Assembly (NCBI GenBank): GCA_030141605.1 | Contig: JAQGDQ010000046.1 | Location: 682,001 to 746,000 of the forward strand | From: Tubiluchus corallicola | Taxonomy: Eukaryota > Priapulida > Priapulimorpha > Priapulimorphida > Tubiluchidae | DNA length: 64,000 nucleotides | Direction: 5' to 3' | Shown: piece by piece, positions 35,601-48,447 of the stretch | How positions within the stretch are numbered: the first letter of the stretch is position 1 | How the letters are laid out: each line of letters begins with the position of its first letter | Program-made: the position numbers and the translations under genes | The notes under the pieces: model-generated | The model's database searches: none | What the model was told of the DNA's origin: nothing | The model's input: only the letters and a program-made list of their open reading frames with translations

Positions 35601-38600
35601 AGAGAGTCAGCAAATGCTATTTCAGCTTCAACCATGTAAAATTCTGCTAGATGATGCCGTGATACTGTATTTTCAGCACGAAATGCTGGGCTAAATGTGT
35701 AAACTTTAGACATACCACTGGAGAAAAAAGCAGACAATATAGGTACTGGTGTAGTAAAGTGCAGTGAAGTAGGAGTGAATTTAATTAACTTCAAAAATGT
35801 AGTTTGCATATGGAAATTTGTATCAAGTTACGTGTTTTTTAATTGGCATGCAAAAAGTTACAATCAAGAAAGCAAGAAACCTTTTAACGTATCCTAATTT
35901 TAATAGGTTTTTCTATACAGTTAAAGGAAAAATACTCGTATTTAAAAATGTGCAACCTCAAATGAAAGCAGCCATTTATTTGCATGCCTTTAATTTGAAA
36001 TAATGCACAGTCCACTCAAAGTTTGGTTTTAATAAAAAAACTGCCGCTTGTACTGAAAGGTTCAGTTCATAGAATTTTTATCTCGTCATTCATATGGTAA
36101 AACTATTTTTGATTCAATTAAAATTTAAGTAGTTGAGTTTAACAAATAAAAAAGCAACAAAAGAATATTACATGAACGTAAATTCGCTTCAAAAGCTCAT
36201 ATCCGAGGACAGGTGTAATAGACTTTGAAATTAATGACAAAAACAACTACTATTCTTGAAAAATCAAATTTTAAAAATGAAAACTCTTACTTACTGAGCT
36301 ACAGCTTCTAAATGAAGTTGGGCAGACACCGTTAAATAAACAGGCTTATCGAAAAAATGAGAACCAGTTTTTGATTCGTCAGAGTGATCATCACCATCGT
36401 GATTGTTGTCATCATTATAACTATTTTCTGCTTGTGGTAAAGGTGTACTGGATGGCTATAATAAAAAGTGAATTTATTTACCTATATATACGTAATTATT
36501 TGCTGCAGACACACTGAAAATGAAACAAATGAAATAATTAATGTACTGATGATAATTCGAATAAACAGCTCAATTCAATATTAATATGTGATAAAGTTTC
36601 ATACTAACATGATACTATTGTATCTTGTCTATACAAAACATTTTTGTGAAATGACAAAGACTTGAACTTTCGTTTTACCTACAAAAAAGTTACCTCACAT
36701 TGTGCTGTATGCAGAGAAAAAGATAAAGTACAGTTACTTGGAAAGAAAACTGCCAATACAGTACAATATTTAAAAGTTTTATAAGGTTGCTGAGCTTTTT
36801 CAAAACTGCTATTGGAATTGAAAATTGTGACATGGGAAATAAAGGTATTAAGACATAACAGGTATACATGATAATAATGGTGCAATACGGTAACGGATTT
36901 CTAAGACTAATAATCAGTACAGTAAATTTGCTGGTTAAAGGTGCATGATGACTTCTTCAATTAACTTTTGAAGTAAAACAAAATTTTAACAATTTTTGCT
37001 TATTCTGTAATTATCATCACTATCCCACAAACTAAAACATAGTTTTTCATGAATTTTGGTGAAAGAAAGCTCTGTTTCAACCGCTTCAAGAATTTACAAT
37101 AATAACAATTTTCACTAATGGCCGGATATGATTAACAGACTGGATAGATATAAACACCTACAAAAAAGTAGCAGCAAAGTAAAATGGCATAGGAGCCACT
37201 TACAGCTTTGCGAAATGTGCTCTAATATGAAATCATATCATATAATATATAAGATAAACAACAGATTCTATTCTCAAAGCTATTTATGCATGCCACGATT
37301 TATTTTGTATCAATTAGCAGAAGTCAGAACGAAAAGGAGTAGCACAAAATCTTAGCATACAAACGCACAAAAACTTACAAATATTAATGTATAATACCTG
37401 GACGAGAAACACTTCGCCTGCTCCTTCACAATCATTGCTAGTTAAAAGTGGTGTGTGAACCTGAATGAAACCTAAATCCTGCAAAACTAACAAAATTAGT
37501 TTAAGCAAAATACATCATATAATTAAGATTTCCTATGACTGAGAAAAGCAAAAGCAAAGTCCGAGTACGAAGCAAATGCCCAAACGAAACCTATGCTACC
37601 AAGGGGTAATATATATGAATCAATAATAAACAAATAATTAGGGAATAAAAACAATTTTCAAATTCACGACCAATACAAGGCCCCCAAAATAAATTCATAA
37701 AAGAAACAAAAAAGTAAAATAATTTAGCTTTATCAACAAGGCAACTACAGACAAGCCTCACCAAAAGTATGTCACAAATAACACAGTAACTCCATAGTTT
37801 CTTAAAATTCTGCAGGAGTTACTATGCACAATTTTTGTTTGTGTTAGCGTGTATAAACTTTCTTACAACAGCAAATTATTTACGAAACTAGAATTACGGG
37901 GTTCATAAATTCATTAAATTTTCACTGTCTATTAGTTAAATGCACAAAATGTACAAACATATTACATAAATTCTTAGCATCGTATTGCTACCTTACAGGA
38001 GAATAACTCTAAAACTTCTATCTGCAAGAGTCGAGCAGATATAAAATCAGGACATTCAAGTAAATATTGAACTTAACAGAAATTAATTGTAAATATCATG
38101 CATTTGTGCCATTGCAAGATGTATGAACTATGAAGCATCAGCCTCAAGCATTAGAAAGCAGTGTAAACTAAATTTGTTTAATAATATAAGCTGAGCAAAC
38201 TAAGAAATTGACATTATTTGCTTCAAACACAATCTTTGATAATTACAAAAAAGGTAACACTAATATTCACAGTAAAATTGGTACACTTTGACTCCACTTG
38301 AGTCTTTTTCTCAAATATGTAATAGCTAAAATTTAAGTTATAGGTATACACAACATGTTACAGCTTCTATACACAGAATTCATCATACTACAAATGCTAT
38401 GAAAGTGGGTTTGTTGCTGTTTTTTATTCCCACTTGTCTTACACTGGGCGTCTGTATGTTCTAAAACCGGTCTAGCAAAATAAATACGATAGTTTTAAGT
38501 ATTTTGTATGCCATTTGCTCTTACCTGGTAAAATCGATGTGTCTCATTTGTTGCCGAGTTGCGTATTCTTAAAAGCGTTGCAAACAAGTTTGTCCGAGGC

Positions 38601-41246
38601 CTAAAGTGTAGATGTTGCCTTGTAAACGATGAAGTGTGTCGCACTTTGGACATAAATGGATATGTCTAAAATTATAAAATAAGTTAAAATCAACACATCA
38701 AAAAGTTCTAAAATGTAAAAATAGGACACAATGTTATAAATAAAGTGGTCAGGCCACAGGAGCAAACACCTTTCCAACTGTGCAGTACTTAATGCACTGA
38801 AAATAAGCAATCAAGTGGAATATTCAGCTACTAGCAGTGTTGGGTAAGCTACAAAGCAATTGTAGTCAGCTAAGCTACAGCTAATATTTTGACAAAGTAG
38901 CTATTAAAAATAACCACATTTAAAATTTACTCACAAAAAATGTAGCTAACTACAGTGCTAGCTGCTTTGACTTTTTGTGCTGGTATCCTAGGATAGCATG
39001 TCATTTAATTTTATTATTATTATAAATATCATTTCTTGTCAGCAACGGTGAAATTGCATTTAAACTTTAAATTATTCATAGTAATTAGGCATACATTTGA
39101 CTGTAAAATTATAAGTAATTACCAAATCAGCAATAAGTTGGTTTTACAATTCATGTTGGTTAAAGTCATTGTCAGCTCTGCTAAAACTGCCTATAATAAT
39201 AAACTGTCACGTTTATCCCTTGGAAGCGATTTCTCTCACAGAAAGATCGCTGGAATTTCCCATTTACCAAACAATCTGCTGCACAATGTCCATTCAGTAA
39301 TAGCAAAATTTATAAGGTTAAATATTGCAATTATAGGTTTATTTTGGATATCCACAGAAGTAAAATATTTTGCAAGTCATTGGACACTGGTTATAAAAAG
39401 AAAATAGCATAAAATGTGTAATGGGAGCTACTTGTTCTTAGTATGAGTAAATGTTACTTTTAGGTCGCCATTTGTGAAAAATAAAACTGTGCTTCACTTA
39501 TACTACTCACACTGGCTACTGGCTAGTAATCTTGACAACAATCAACAGGTAAGAAAAACTAAAGACACACAAGCACGCAAACACAAGAAAGAACAACAGT
39601 GCTATTAAAACTATAACTTACCTTTACAGCCATTTCGCACTTTATTAAAATGTGGTCTGATTTCCATAAGATCTAAATTTTCATTAGTATTATAATTAAC
39701 AAAATATACTGATATAAAAGTGCTTACAGAAATTTCTCTACTATCACACGGTCCTATCACATCAATAGATTCAGCAAGAAATTCTACAGCTTGCTCAGGT
39801 CCAATACTAGATACCAATTTACCACTTATTGATAGGCAGCTGCCAAAAGTTATCCACCTAAAAAGAGAAATTTGCATACACGATACTGCCCGAGACAAAT
39901 ATTAATAGATCTACGATTTACAATTACAAACTTTGATCTACAACTTAGATAAGTCAAGCAATGTGATTGCTAAAAACAAATCGCAAAAAAATGATAAAAA
40001 ATGTTACTAGCAATACAAGCAGAAATGATGTAAAAATAAATAATAAATATGCAAGTCTAATGAAGATTATTACTGCTTGAGAAATTACCTCAAATCAGTT
40101 TAAAACCTATAGGACATTGCTGATGTAAAAGGTGTAACATTTTTCTAATTCTTGTAAAACAACATATAAATGTTAGATCAGAGCTCCAATAGCCAAATTA
40201 TTCTGTGACATATGGTAATGATTCTTGCCTTGTGATTTAGCCAGCTTTATGCTTCCATAATAATTGACAGTTCCAAATAAAGTTTTACCATTTATAGCAC
40301 ATAAATATACTTACCTGTTCATTAAATCAGATCTGACAACAACCTGAAACTTCTGAGTAGAGCCATCACAGAGATCTATAAATGTTGCTCTCTTTGTAGT
40401 TCTTACATCACGTACCCAACCCTGCATATAAAAAAACTGGACTGTACATTGGTCAAATGAGATGTTACTGTACACATGTTCAGCAAGTTATACTTTTAAT
40501 ATTAAAGTGGTTAAACAGGCAATTCTGTAATTTAGTGTTGTCGGCATTGGTTGAAACACATACAAAGCAAATGAACAGTTATCACGTAAAATGTAATTAA
40601 AAAATGGAATGTTGAGAGAGTAGTCTTCTTTAAGATTTCCACATACAGTTTGGCCTGTCAAGCTATGCTTTTAGGCTCAAACTGTATGCATCAAAATTAT
40701 TCTGTAATGTAATTTGCACATGTATATGCTGCATTTTGTAATTTCTGGATAATACTGCATTTATATTTATATTTACTTCAGTGAAATTATCTGTATTTTT
40801 ATTATAATTGTTAGATGCAGAGTAGAAATAAAAAACTTATAACTTATACTTATAGTTATAACTTAGTCTAAAATTCGAGGCAAACCCACAAAAAACATCA
40901 CATTTGGTTCTATTATTTATATAATTTAATGTGGAGTTTCATTTAACCATATTAGTAGAGAGGTGGGGGACTAGATGACTTTTCGTTCTTTTCGGCTTTG
41001 CTGTTATATCATTTGTATGCTTTACGTTTTCTATGTTACAAGGCAAAATAAACTATTCTGCTTAACTTAGCAAATGACACCTACCTTAACAGTTAGTAAG
41101 CAATTTAATTTAGAATTTTCAAATTTTAATTGCTTTAGGTTTTTCAAATTAGATGCAGTGCACAGCTTTCGTTGGTTTTGATGAAAAAGTAATCTGTTTA
41201 AAACTTTTCGCAAAATAATAATTTGTCTAAACGCGGGGGCAGCCAT
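29604..41246 (-). CDS. NARS2: Mitochondrial asparaginyl-tRNA synthetase (12 coding exons)
   Basis: Class II synthetase that charges mitochondrial tRNA-Asn with asparagine using ATP, in the mitochondrial matrix. Coding exons, in order: 41246-41085, 40421-40315, 39857-39728, 38665-38525, 37478-37398, 36455-36295, 35717-35585, 35044-34943, 32960-32923, 30994-30808, 29991-29867, 29748-29604. The total is 1512 nt, 503 residues plus TAA; every junction is GT-AG and phase-consistent. Residues 1-50 are basic and Arg/Lys/Gln-rich without acid residues at the very start, as in a mitochondrial targeting peptide. An OB-fold anticodon domain begins at GWVRDV (55). Then come [10 protein letters not shown] (193-202), motif 2 FRAE (273-276) with [11 protein letters not shown] (283-293), and motif 3 GLGFER (472-477). 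The C-terminus ends [11 protein letters not shown]. An acidic Asn/Asp-rich stretch (about 217-236) replaces a short loop. Length is close to the 477-residue human protein. Intron 9 carries a LINE remnant and intron 3 a hAT-like piece. Confidence 0.95.
31983..32560 (+). pseudogene. Decayed non-LTR retrotransposon (LINE) ORF2, C-terminal remnant
   Basis: Antisense inside NARS2 intron 9. In-frame pieces match the C-terminal part of a widespread animal LINE polyprotein: DTCTLYSHQ (cf. the ETWTLY region), VTNTKCL (cf. VTNTEVL), then after a stop [30 protein letters not shown], and a zinc-knuckle-like [16 protein letters not shown] near 32472-32520. Stops and frameshifts interrupt it, so it is dead. 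Sequence upstream to about 31140 is atypically GC-rich and may be more of the same element, but I could not read it as RT domain. Confidence 0.7.
38836..38975. mobile_element. hAT-like MITE fragment
   Basis: Begins with CAGTGTTGGGTAAGCTAC and repeats TAGCTA/GTAGCT words on both sides, a composition known from short non-autonomous hAT elements whose ends start CAGTG(T/G)TGGG. It lies in NARS2 intron 3. A matching inverted end and an 8-bp target duplication were not found. Confidence 0.45.
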
Positions 41247-41625
41247 TATGAATTACTGAGTTTTCGGCAAAATACTATTCACGAAATAATTATGAAATTA
41301 GCGTTACATTTTTGTAAAACACCTATAACAAAAAATAAACTAAGGTAAACTGCAGTGTGCTTTTATATATTGTTTGCGCAAAATATTAAACAGTAAAACA
41401 AAGATATATTTTTTGTTTCTTTTGTTTTATTGTTTTGCACCGTATCTTGCTTTAATCCAGGTCAAGTGGTCAAGGTAACTGAGGTAACTGTTTTTCTTGC
41501 GAAGTCTATTTCCTGGCTATTTCAAAAATAAAATTAATGCTATTGTGTTCACAACATCATAGAAATAAATAACTTATGCAGGAACAACATTTGTGGTCTT
41601 TTCTTGATAGCAAGATTCCATAGCA
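41247..41625. promoter_or_regulatory. Putative bidirectional promoter between NARS2 and NDFIP
   Basis: Only 379 bp separate the two divergent start codons, so both transcripts must begin here or in unseen upstream exons. The centre carries direct repeats of the words GGTCAAG/GTGGTCAAGG and GAGGTAACTG (41460-41490). No TATA box is obvious for either side. That both genes share control is inferred from layout. Confidence 0.6.
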
Positions 41626-44600
41626 ATGGACAGAAGGACAAGATATGAGCGGGTAAGAACTCATTTTTTGACTTGTACTAGGTACTATTGTACTAGTCTA
41701 AGCCGTACTCAGCAGCAGCTTTTTCCGTTAAACGAAACATGAACCGCCATGCAGATTAGGGGCTAAACGAGCACACTCATTAAAACCGCATTTTCTTTCA
41801 CAATCGGCATGACAATCATGAACTAAAGGTTTCAACTTCACTGAGGTAACTCAGCTAAGTTATCGTTATTCTTAGTGCCCGATAATCATCTTGGCATGTG
41901 CACTATTCCACTCTTTCACTGTTTTAAGGTTTGTGATATGCGATATACCATACCCCATATACAATAAGACTGAAATAACATTGAAAGAATTGGTATGGCA
42001 GGATAGCTAAATTGTTTTTGACAGTATTTATTCATTATTTTTGACTAATGTGTTCTTTGTTAGATGTGGAGTTGGTCATTGTATTCTGTAACTGAAATAT
42101 TTGTGCAATAAACATTAATTGAATTCAAATGAAAATGCTAGCCTGTAGCACACTTGGTTGATGTAAGTTACATGAGGTGCCCAAATTATATAGAATCATG
42201 CCGTCAATGTCAGTTGCTAAGTCTTGCCCACTTGTTGGTGTAGCAGTACGTTTTCCAATGATCATTACCTACTTGTCGCGATTCTGTTTTATGGTGCTTC
42301 ATCCATTAGTTGATGTGCTGTGATTCACTGCCTTGTATATGATAGAGAAATCATTAGAAGTGTTTAAGTGTGTCCTACTTCAGTTAGTTGCATACTCCGC
42401 TCTCTACATTAAGTTCCAGCACTGCAGTGTGCTAATTGATTTAGTGAACACATTATACAAGCAAAATATTTAATGATAAATTATCTACACTTCAAATTTA
42501 CTTTTTGCAAGCGATATCTGTTCTAAACGTATTTGTGAATTTTGAACTTATATTATCAATAGTTCAGTTATAGTTTAGTTTATTTCACTTGCAAGCAATT
42601 TTCCTGCACGATATATTTCTGTGAAGTTGTATTTGAAAGTGTGACAAGAAATTCAAAGCTGTCAGAGATGTCATGAAGCTCCCCCAGAAAAGGAGCTTTG
42701 AAGCCGAATCTGAATTTGAGCTTTGGTTTGCTGAAGTGTTACTTTAGATCTGAACCAATTTGGCAGAATATTTTTTAAAAAAAATTCGGCTTAGCTTTGA
42801 CTGCAAAGGTGATTCGATAGTACTTTATTGCAAAAGCAATTACTCACGCTTACTTTACTTTAAATTTTTGACAAAATTACTTAATAGTTAACTCAAATTC
42901 ACTGCATTTTTTGATAATTTTGTCCTACTAGGAATATTCAAAAGTTTTAAAGTTCTGCTAGTTTCGATAAAAATACAAGATCTTTTGTATTACTTATTGT
43001 GCAATGTTGCACACAACGTGACTTAAACGAGTGTGGTTTCTTGTCCCAGATTTTTTACACCCAGTGCAGGTAATAGCATCCCTAAGCCTTTAGAATAACA
43101 CTCAGTTTAAAGAAGTGCCATAAAAATCAGGAATCTAATTTGTTTTGGTTTTGAAAATGATAGATTTAAGAGAAACTGTAATAGCAGTAGCCTTCCAAAA
43201 GAAGGATTTCTGGCCTCCTTTATATTGCTGTTAATCTTATCAACTTCCAAAGAGGCACATCTCGTCTTTGGAATATCTACTTCTGCATATTTCTACTTTG
43301 TAAATCAGAATACAGTAGTGTTGTCATGTCAAAAAATACTCATAATGTAATTATTGCTAGGCTCTTCTTTTAACTAGCTTTCGTCTGAAGACCAGGAAGT
43401 AGAGATTAATGCAGAGTTGAACGAAGAATCTCAGCCTAATGCCGCAGTCAGTCTGTCGATGGTCGTACCTCCAGAACACCATACCACTGAACAATCAGAT
43501 GCAGATGGAGGTTTGGAAATTTTTGTTTTCTGTAACTGAAGTCTTGAACTTATTTAAAAATGAGTTGATTATGCATATAAGTTGAAAATACTTGAAAATG
43601 CAGTACATTAGTATTTTTCGTATCTTCCTAAATGTGCATTTTGGTTTTGGTATTGAAAGCATTATCCAGTTTTAGACTACAGTACTACTGCTCCACTGAT
43701 TTATGGTTTGAAATACCTGAAGTATAATAAAAAATTGTTTTTAAATATGACCAGGGATGGCCGATCCTGATCATACAATCGGTGATTGGGCCCCGATCAT
43801 AGGTACTTCCTGATTGTATAAATCGGGATCAGGAAACGTAAAAAGGCAGGACACACTTAACTGACCAACTTTGTGCAAAAAGTAGATTCAATACACCTAA
43901 TACTAAATTTTGGTTTTATTTATATTCTTAGATTACACTTAAGCGTATTTAAAGTCAAAATTCGTTAATCATCAGATTATAGACAATTAGATCGATAACA
44001 GTGCCTTTGTTTTGGAGCATAATTTGCAAAACAATTGTACTTGATTAGCAGCACTACAGACAAACTACATAAATCAGTCATGACACCATGGTAGCTGTGT
44101 GAATTCACAAAGTTGCGCATCAGTCCAGTGATAACTGATAAACTTGAAATTTTGAATTGCACATAAGGCTTGTTGATTCTGAATGTTTTGTGTATTACGT
44201 TGAGGCACGATTCTACAGTTTTATTTTGTAAATGTGCAATTCGCACTTGGATGATTCCTGCCTGTGAAAAATTGTACTGTAATTTGGTGTGATTGCTAGC
44301 TGCATTTGCAGTCCATTAATTGAGTTTTTAACTAGTATTTAAATCCTAAAAAATAACAATTATTATGGTTACAAAAATGTGTATTTTAGAACTTAGGTTT
44401 AAATGAGTTAGAATTAATGATTTTAGATTGTTGTAATTTTGTTTATAGCCTGGGCCGCTCCACCACCTGACAGCTCGGCTCCACCTGAGTATGATGTGGC
44501 TACTGCACTACCATCTTATGATGATGTGCAAAAACAAAAGGAACAAGAATCGGCTCAAGGTCCTTCGCACATGGTATGTCTGTTGACTTAAATTATGAAT

Positions 44601-47600
44601 TGTTAAATTCCTGTGGTCAGTGCTTAGGCCTTATATTCATAATATTTGAATATTTCAGTGACTTTATGGGCTGGTTACATTAACTCATTTCTAAGTTACG
44701 TTAAGTCAGTGACTGATTTGTTTACTAATCATTTGTCTTTGAGGTAATTGTTCTTAACAATAGCAGCTTAAGAGAATAGCCACAGTGAAGCTCTGACTTT
44801 CAAGTGTTTAAGCATATCATGGTCTTTGCTGTCAGCTGGCAATCTTACGTGGATGGAGGCCCGTTATTACTTGTACTAATTTCAGAAATTGTAGAAAGCA
44901 TGATTGTTTGTACTAAAATACCTAGACAGTATTAATGGATGTACCTAAATGTACACTCATTTCTGTTAATCGGATATTGCTTGAGGTTTAACGTAGTTCG
45001 TTACACAGCTAATTGCATTACATTTGCCACATGTGTCCTAAAATATTGAGCAGCCTGTCTTGTGGCTTTATGAAGAGGGCATCAACTGTGTAATTAAAAT
45101 TCAAACTTGATCAAATTATACATACGACTGCAAATAGTGTAATTACAAGTTCATCGTTGAGCCTGATTAACTTGCAGGCCATAGATAAATTTAGCTTTTA
45201 GACAATATTTGTTAATTTTCTTTCAATAAGTGTGTACAGGCAAAACAGCCAATGGATCCGTTAAGGCAGGCTCTTAATATTTGTGACAATCACATTTTTA
45301 TTCCCAGGTCTTTTTTAAGCTTTATGCATTATCAAGCATTTTGTGCTGTTTCGTGCAGTAAATGAAGCATTTTTCGTGCATACTAGTAGATTTTTTCAAA
45401 TAGTTAAATTATCTGAATATTTGAACAAAAACCGCCAGCACACCTTCAAGTAGCTAAAGAAATATCCATATTTTCTGCACTAACGATATTTGTGAAAAAA
45501 TATAGAATTTCACATAGCAGCAAACTACAGCTGAGCTTTAATAACTGGTTGCCATAGTGTTCGTAATAGGTAGCCTGCTGTGTGCATTGTCCTGCTGTAT
45601 ATTCTTACAACTGGGTATTGGTAAGTTGGTGTTGCTATTTGCCCTATTAAAGTCTCACTGTTTCTCATACAGTTATTTATTTATTCTCCGCCACTTTAAT
45701 GCTTAATAACTCGTAAGCCTTGCAAGCTAGGGTCACCAAACTCACTGGGCTGGTAGTCCTGCGTGGGGAACGTACAATTGTATAACAACTGCTGACCACT
45801 GGTCAAGGGGGAAGGACAGTGGGCGTTGGTCAGTTTTTCCTTTATGATTCAACTCCTCCTAGGGCTTTCGTTATTTTCCAAATTTTTGTTTACATGTATT
45901 TGGGTACTGTGGGGCAGGTGTGCACCTGGGGTTTTAAAAAGCTGACAAGCTTTAAATGCCCGAGTGAGTGGCCAAAATGCAAAATTTGGAGTCCCCCCAA
46001 TTTGTGACCTTTTACATGCTGAGTGCTAGGGATACAAAATTCATAGGGTACACTCTCTGGCCAAAGTTGTGTGCATACAGGTGACCCGAGTGGCCGGGTC
46101 AAAAGTCACGGAGCGGTCAGGTCTTCATTTATTTTTCTTAGGATCCATCTGCTCCCATAGTTTTTGAGCTAGGGCGACAATATTTGGTATGTGGGGCCAG
46201 GTTGTTGGATATGGCAAAATATGGATAATTTGGAGGGGGAAGATTTTCCGCTAGGAGGCAAAAACCAAAAAATAGGGGTTGGGAACAGAAATGCATCAAG
46301 TGTCTTAGAATAGTACCGTGTAGCATATCAAATGAAAGGTCTCAATGAGACGAGTCGAATGGCAAAGGTTACAGTGTAAATCGTTAATCTGTGACCCAGC
46401 TAGGGACAAAATAGGGGTCGAGGAGACATAAGCCTTCCAGGGTCTACCAAAAGTAGGTTGTTGTATATCAAATGAAAGGCCTCAATGACACAAACTGAAC
46501 AATATAAGTTATGCCAAGATTGTTGACCTTTGATCCGTGGGTAATGGGCTGAACAGTTAAATGCTGAGGTATTATTGTGAAATGCACTTTCCATGTACTC
46601 AAGCAATTCAATAAAAGAAAATAAGCACTTTCTAAAAAAGGCTGTCATCTCTTCATTGTTAAGGCTGAATTTTACAACTATTGTTGGCAAAATCTTCAGT
46701 TTCTGACCACGTCAGAAACATTGTCAACTAGTTAATTTTTTGTTTGCTATCTAGGAACAAATGAGAAAAGCATTGCAAGTGTGTAATTGCACTATTTGCA
46801 GTCCTATGAAACCTCTGCTTTTAAAAAAATGTAGTACATTGTCATACGGGCATTAGCGTTTTTGTTTGCTGTCATTTAATTTCCAAGGTCTACCGCTAAT
46901 GAGTTTTGTGCACATTCAACTGTATTTTGTTGGAAAGTTGATTGTTAAAAAAGTCAATTTTATATATTTTCATCTTATTTTATATAAATTTTGTTTTATA
47001 TCACATAGTGTATTTATACAACATTTAGTTTAATTGTTGTAAAGCTCCGTGTGTTAAGTAAATTATTCACAGTTTGCACCTCTTTACAATTTGATACACA
47101 TTAGAAGGGTACCATATGAATGCAGATTTAGCAGTTTTTGCTTTTGCATGTCACAGTGCCACTTATTGTATTAAAATGTTTTTTTTTCTCTAAGCTTTTA
47201 CTGTTATCTATGTTTAAGCTATATATTTTTTGTAATCTAAATTAGTTATTACAGTATTTTCTATTATTAGTTTTTTCCTTGGAAATTGTTTGTAAAAATT
47301 TCTTTCTATTTTCATCATCTTTTTAATGTTTTAATTGAAACAGTTGCACAATGACTGCAGCGAAGGAGTGCCACTGCATCCAAGCTCAACTGCAGACCCT
47401 GTCTTAGGAACAGATCTAATGTTTTTCTTCACCTTTATGAGTAAGTATGATGAATTTTAGCACTCTTTGTTTGGAATTTGCAAACACCTGCTGTCTTTAT
47501 TATAATAATTTATGGCAAAGTGCTAATGATATTCATTTCTGTTTATATTTCGTCCTTGGACATTAATAATGTACAGTTATTAACTTGAGTTAATCAACTT

Positions 47601-48403
47601 GGATGCTAACTGCGACAAAGTTTCTCTAATCTTTCAACTTCCACCTGGACTTGTCCAACCAAACTTTAACAACCCTTTAAAAATTATGCAGTGTCATAAG
47701 TAAGCAGTAAACTGTTATATTGAACTACTCATCAGTTATTGGTTTTGCATTTTGGGAAATGAAAAACCATTGGTTCTTGTTTTTTCTTTGCAGCCTTTTG
47801 TACCAGAACCTATAGTAGCACTAAACAATAGTATGTAAGCCAGAATTTGTTGCTGTGGCATTGTACATACTTAAACATGTCATTAGAACTGCTTTAGAGG
47901 AATTATACAAAAAGTTTATCAATAGTATTTGTCAGTAACCTTGTGATTTATGAAAAACTTAATTTTTGAAACTACTAAGTCAGAAAGCTGGTGCTATTTT
48001 ATTTTATTTTTTACAGTTTGTTGAAAAATGTGAATACACACATCTACTTGAAAATTCCTCTTATCAGGAGAATTACCTTCTGAAGAAAATTAACTAATCT
48101 GGGTTAGACTGTTATAGTTAGCATTTTCAATTATTCTACTTGAGTTTAAAAAAGTAAGTTTAAAAAAGCTTGATTTTGGGAGTAACCTGATATTTTTTTC
48201 ACAGTTGCTTTTCTCTTCAATTGGATTGGCTTGCTTTTTTCCATCTGCATATCTCAGACAATTGCTGGACGCTATGGAGCTCTATCCGGATTCGGTCTTT
48301 CTCTGGTCAAGTGGACACTCATAGTCAAACATTCAACTGATCTGGCTGAAGGAAATTACTGGTTCTGGTGGCTTTTGATGCTTTGTGGTAAGTTAATTAA
48401 TTG

Positions 48404-48447
<44 letters not shown>

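Noticed and set aside
39036-39407. 123-codon plus frame
   Set aside because: Lies within NARS2 intron 3 on the opposite strand and lacks any recognisable motif; treated as a chance frame.
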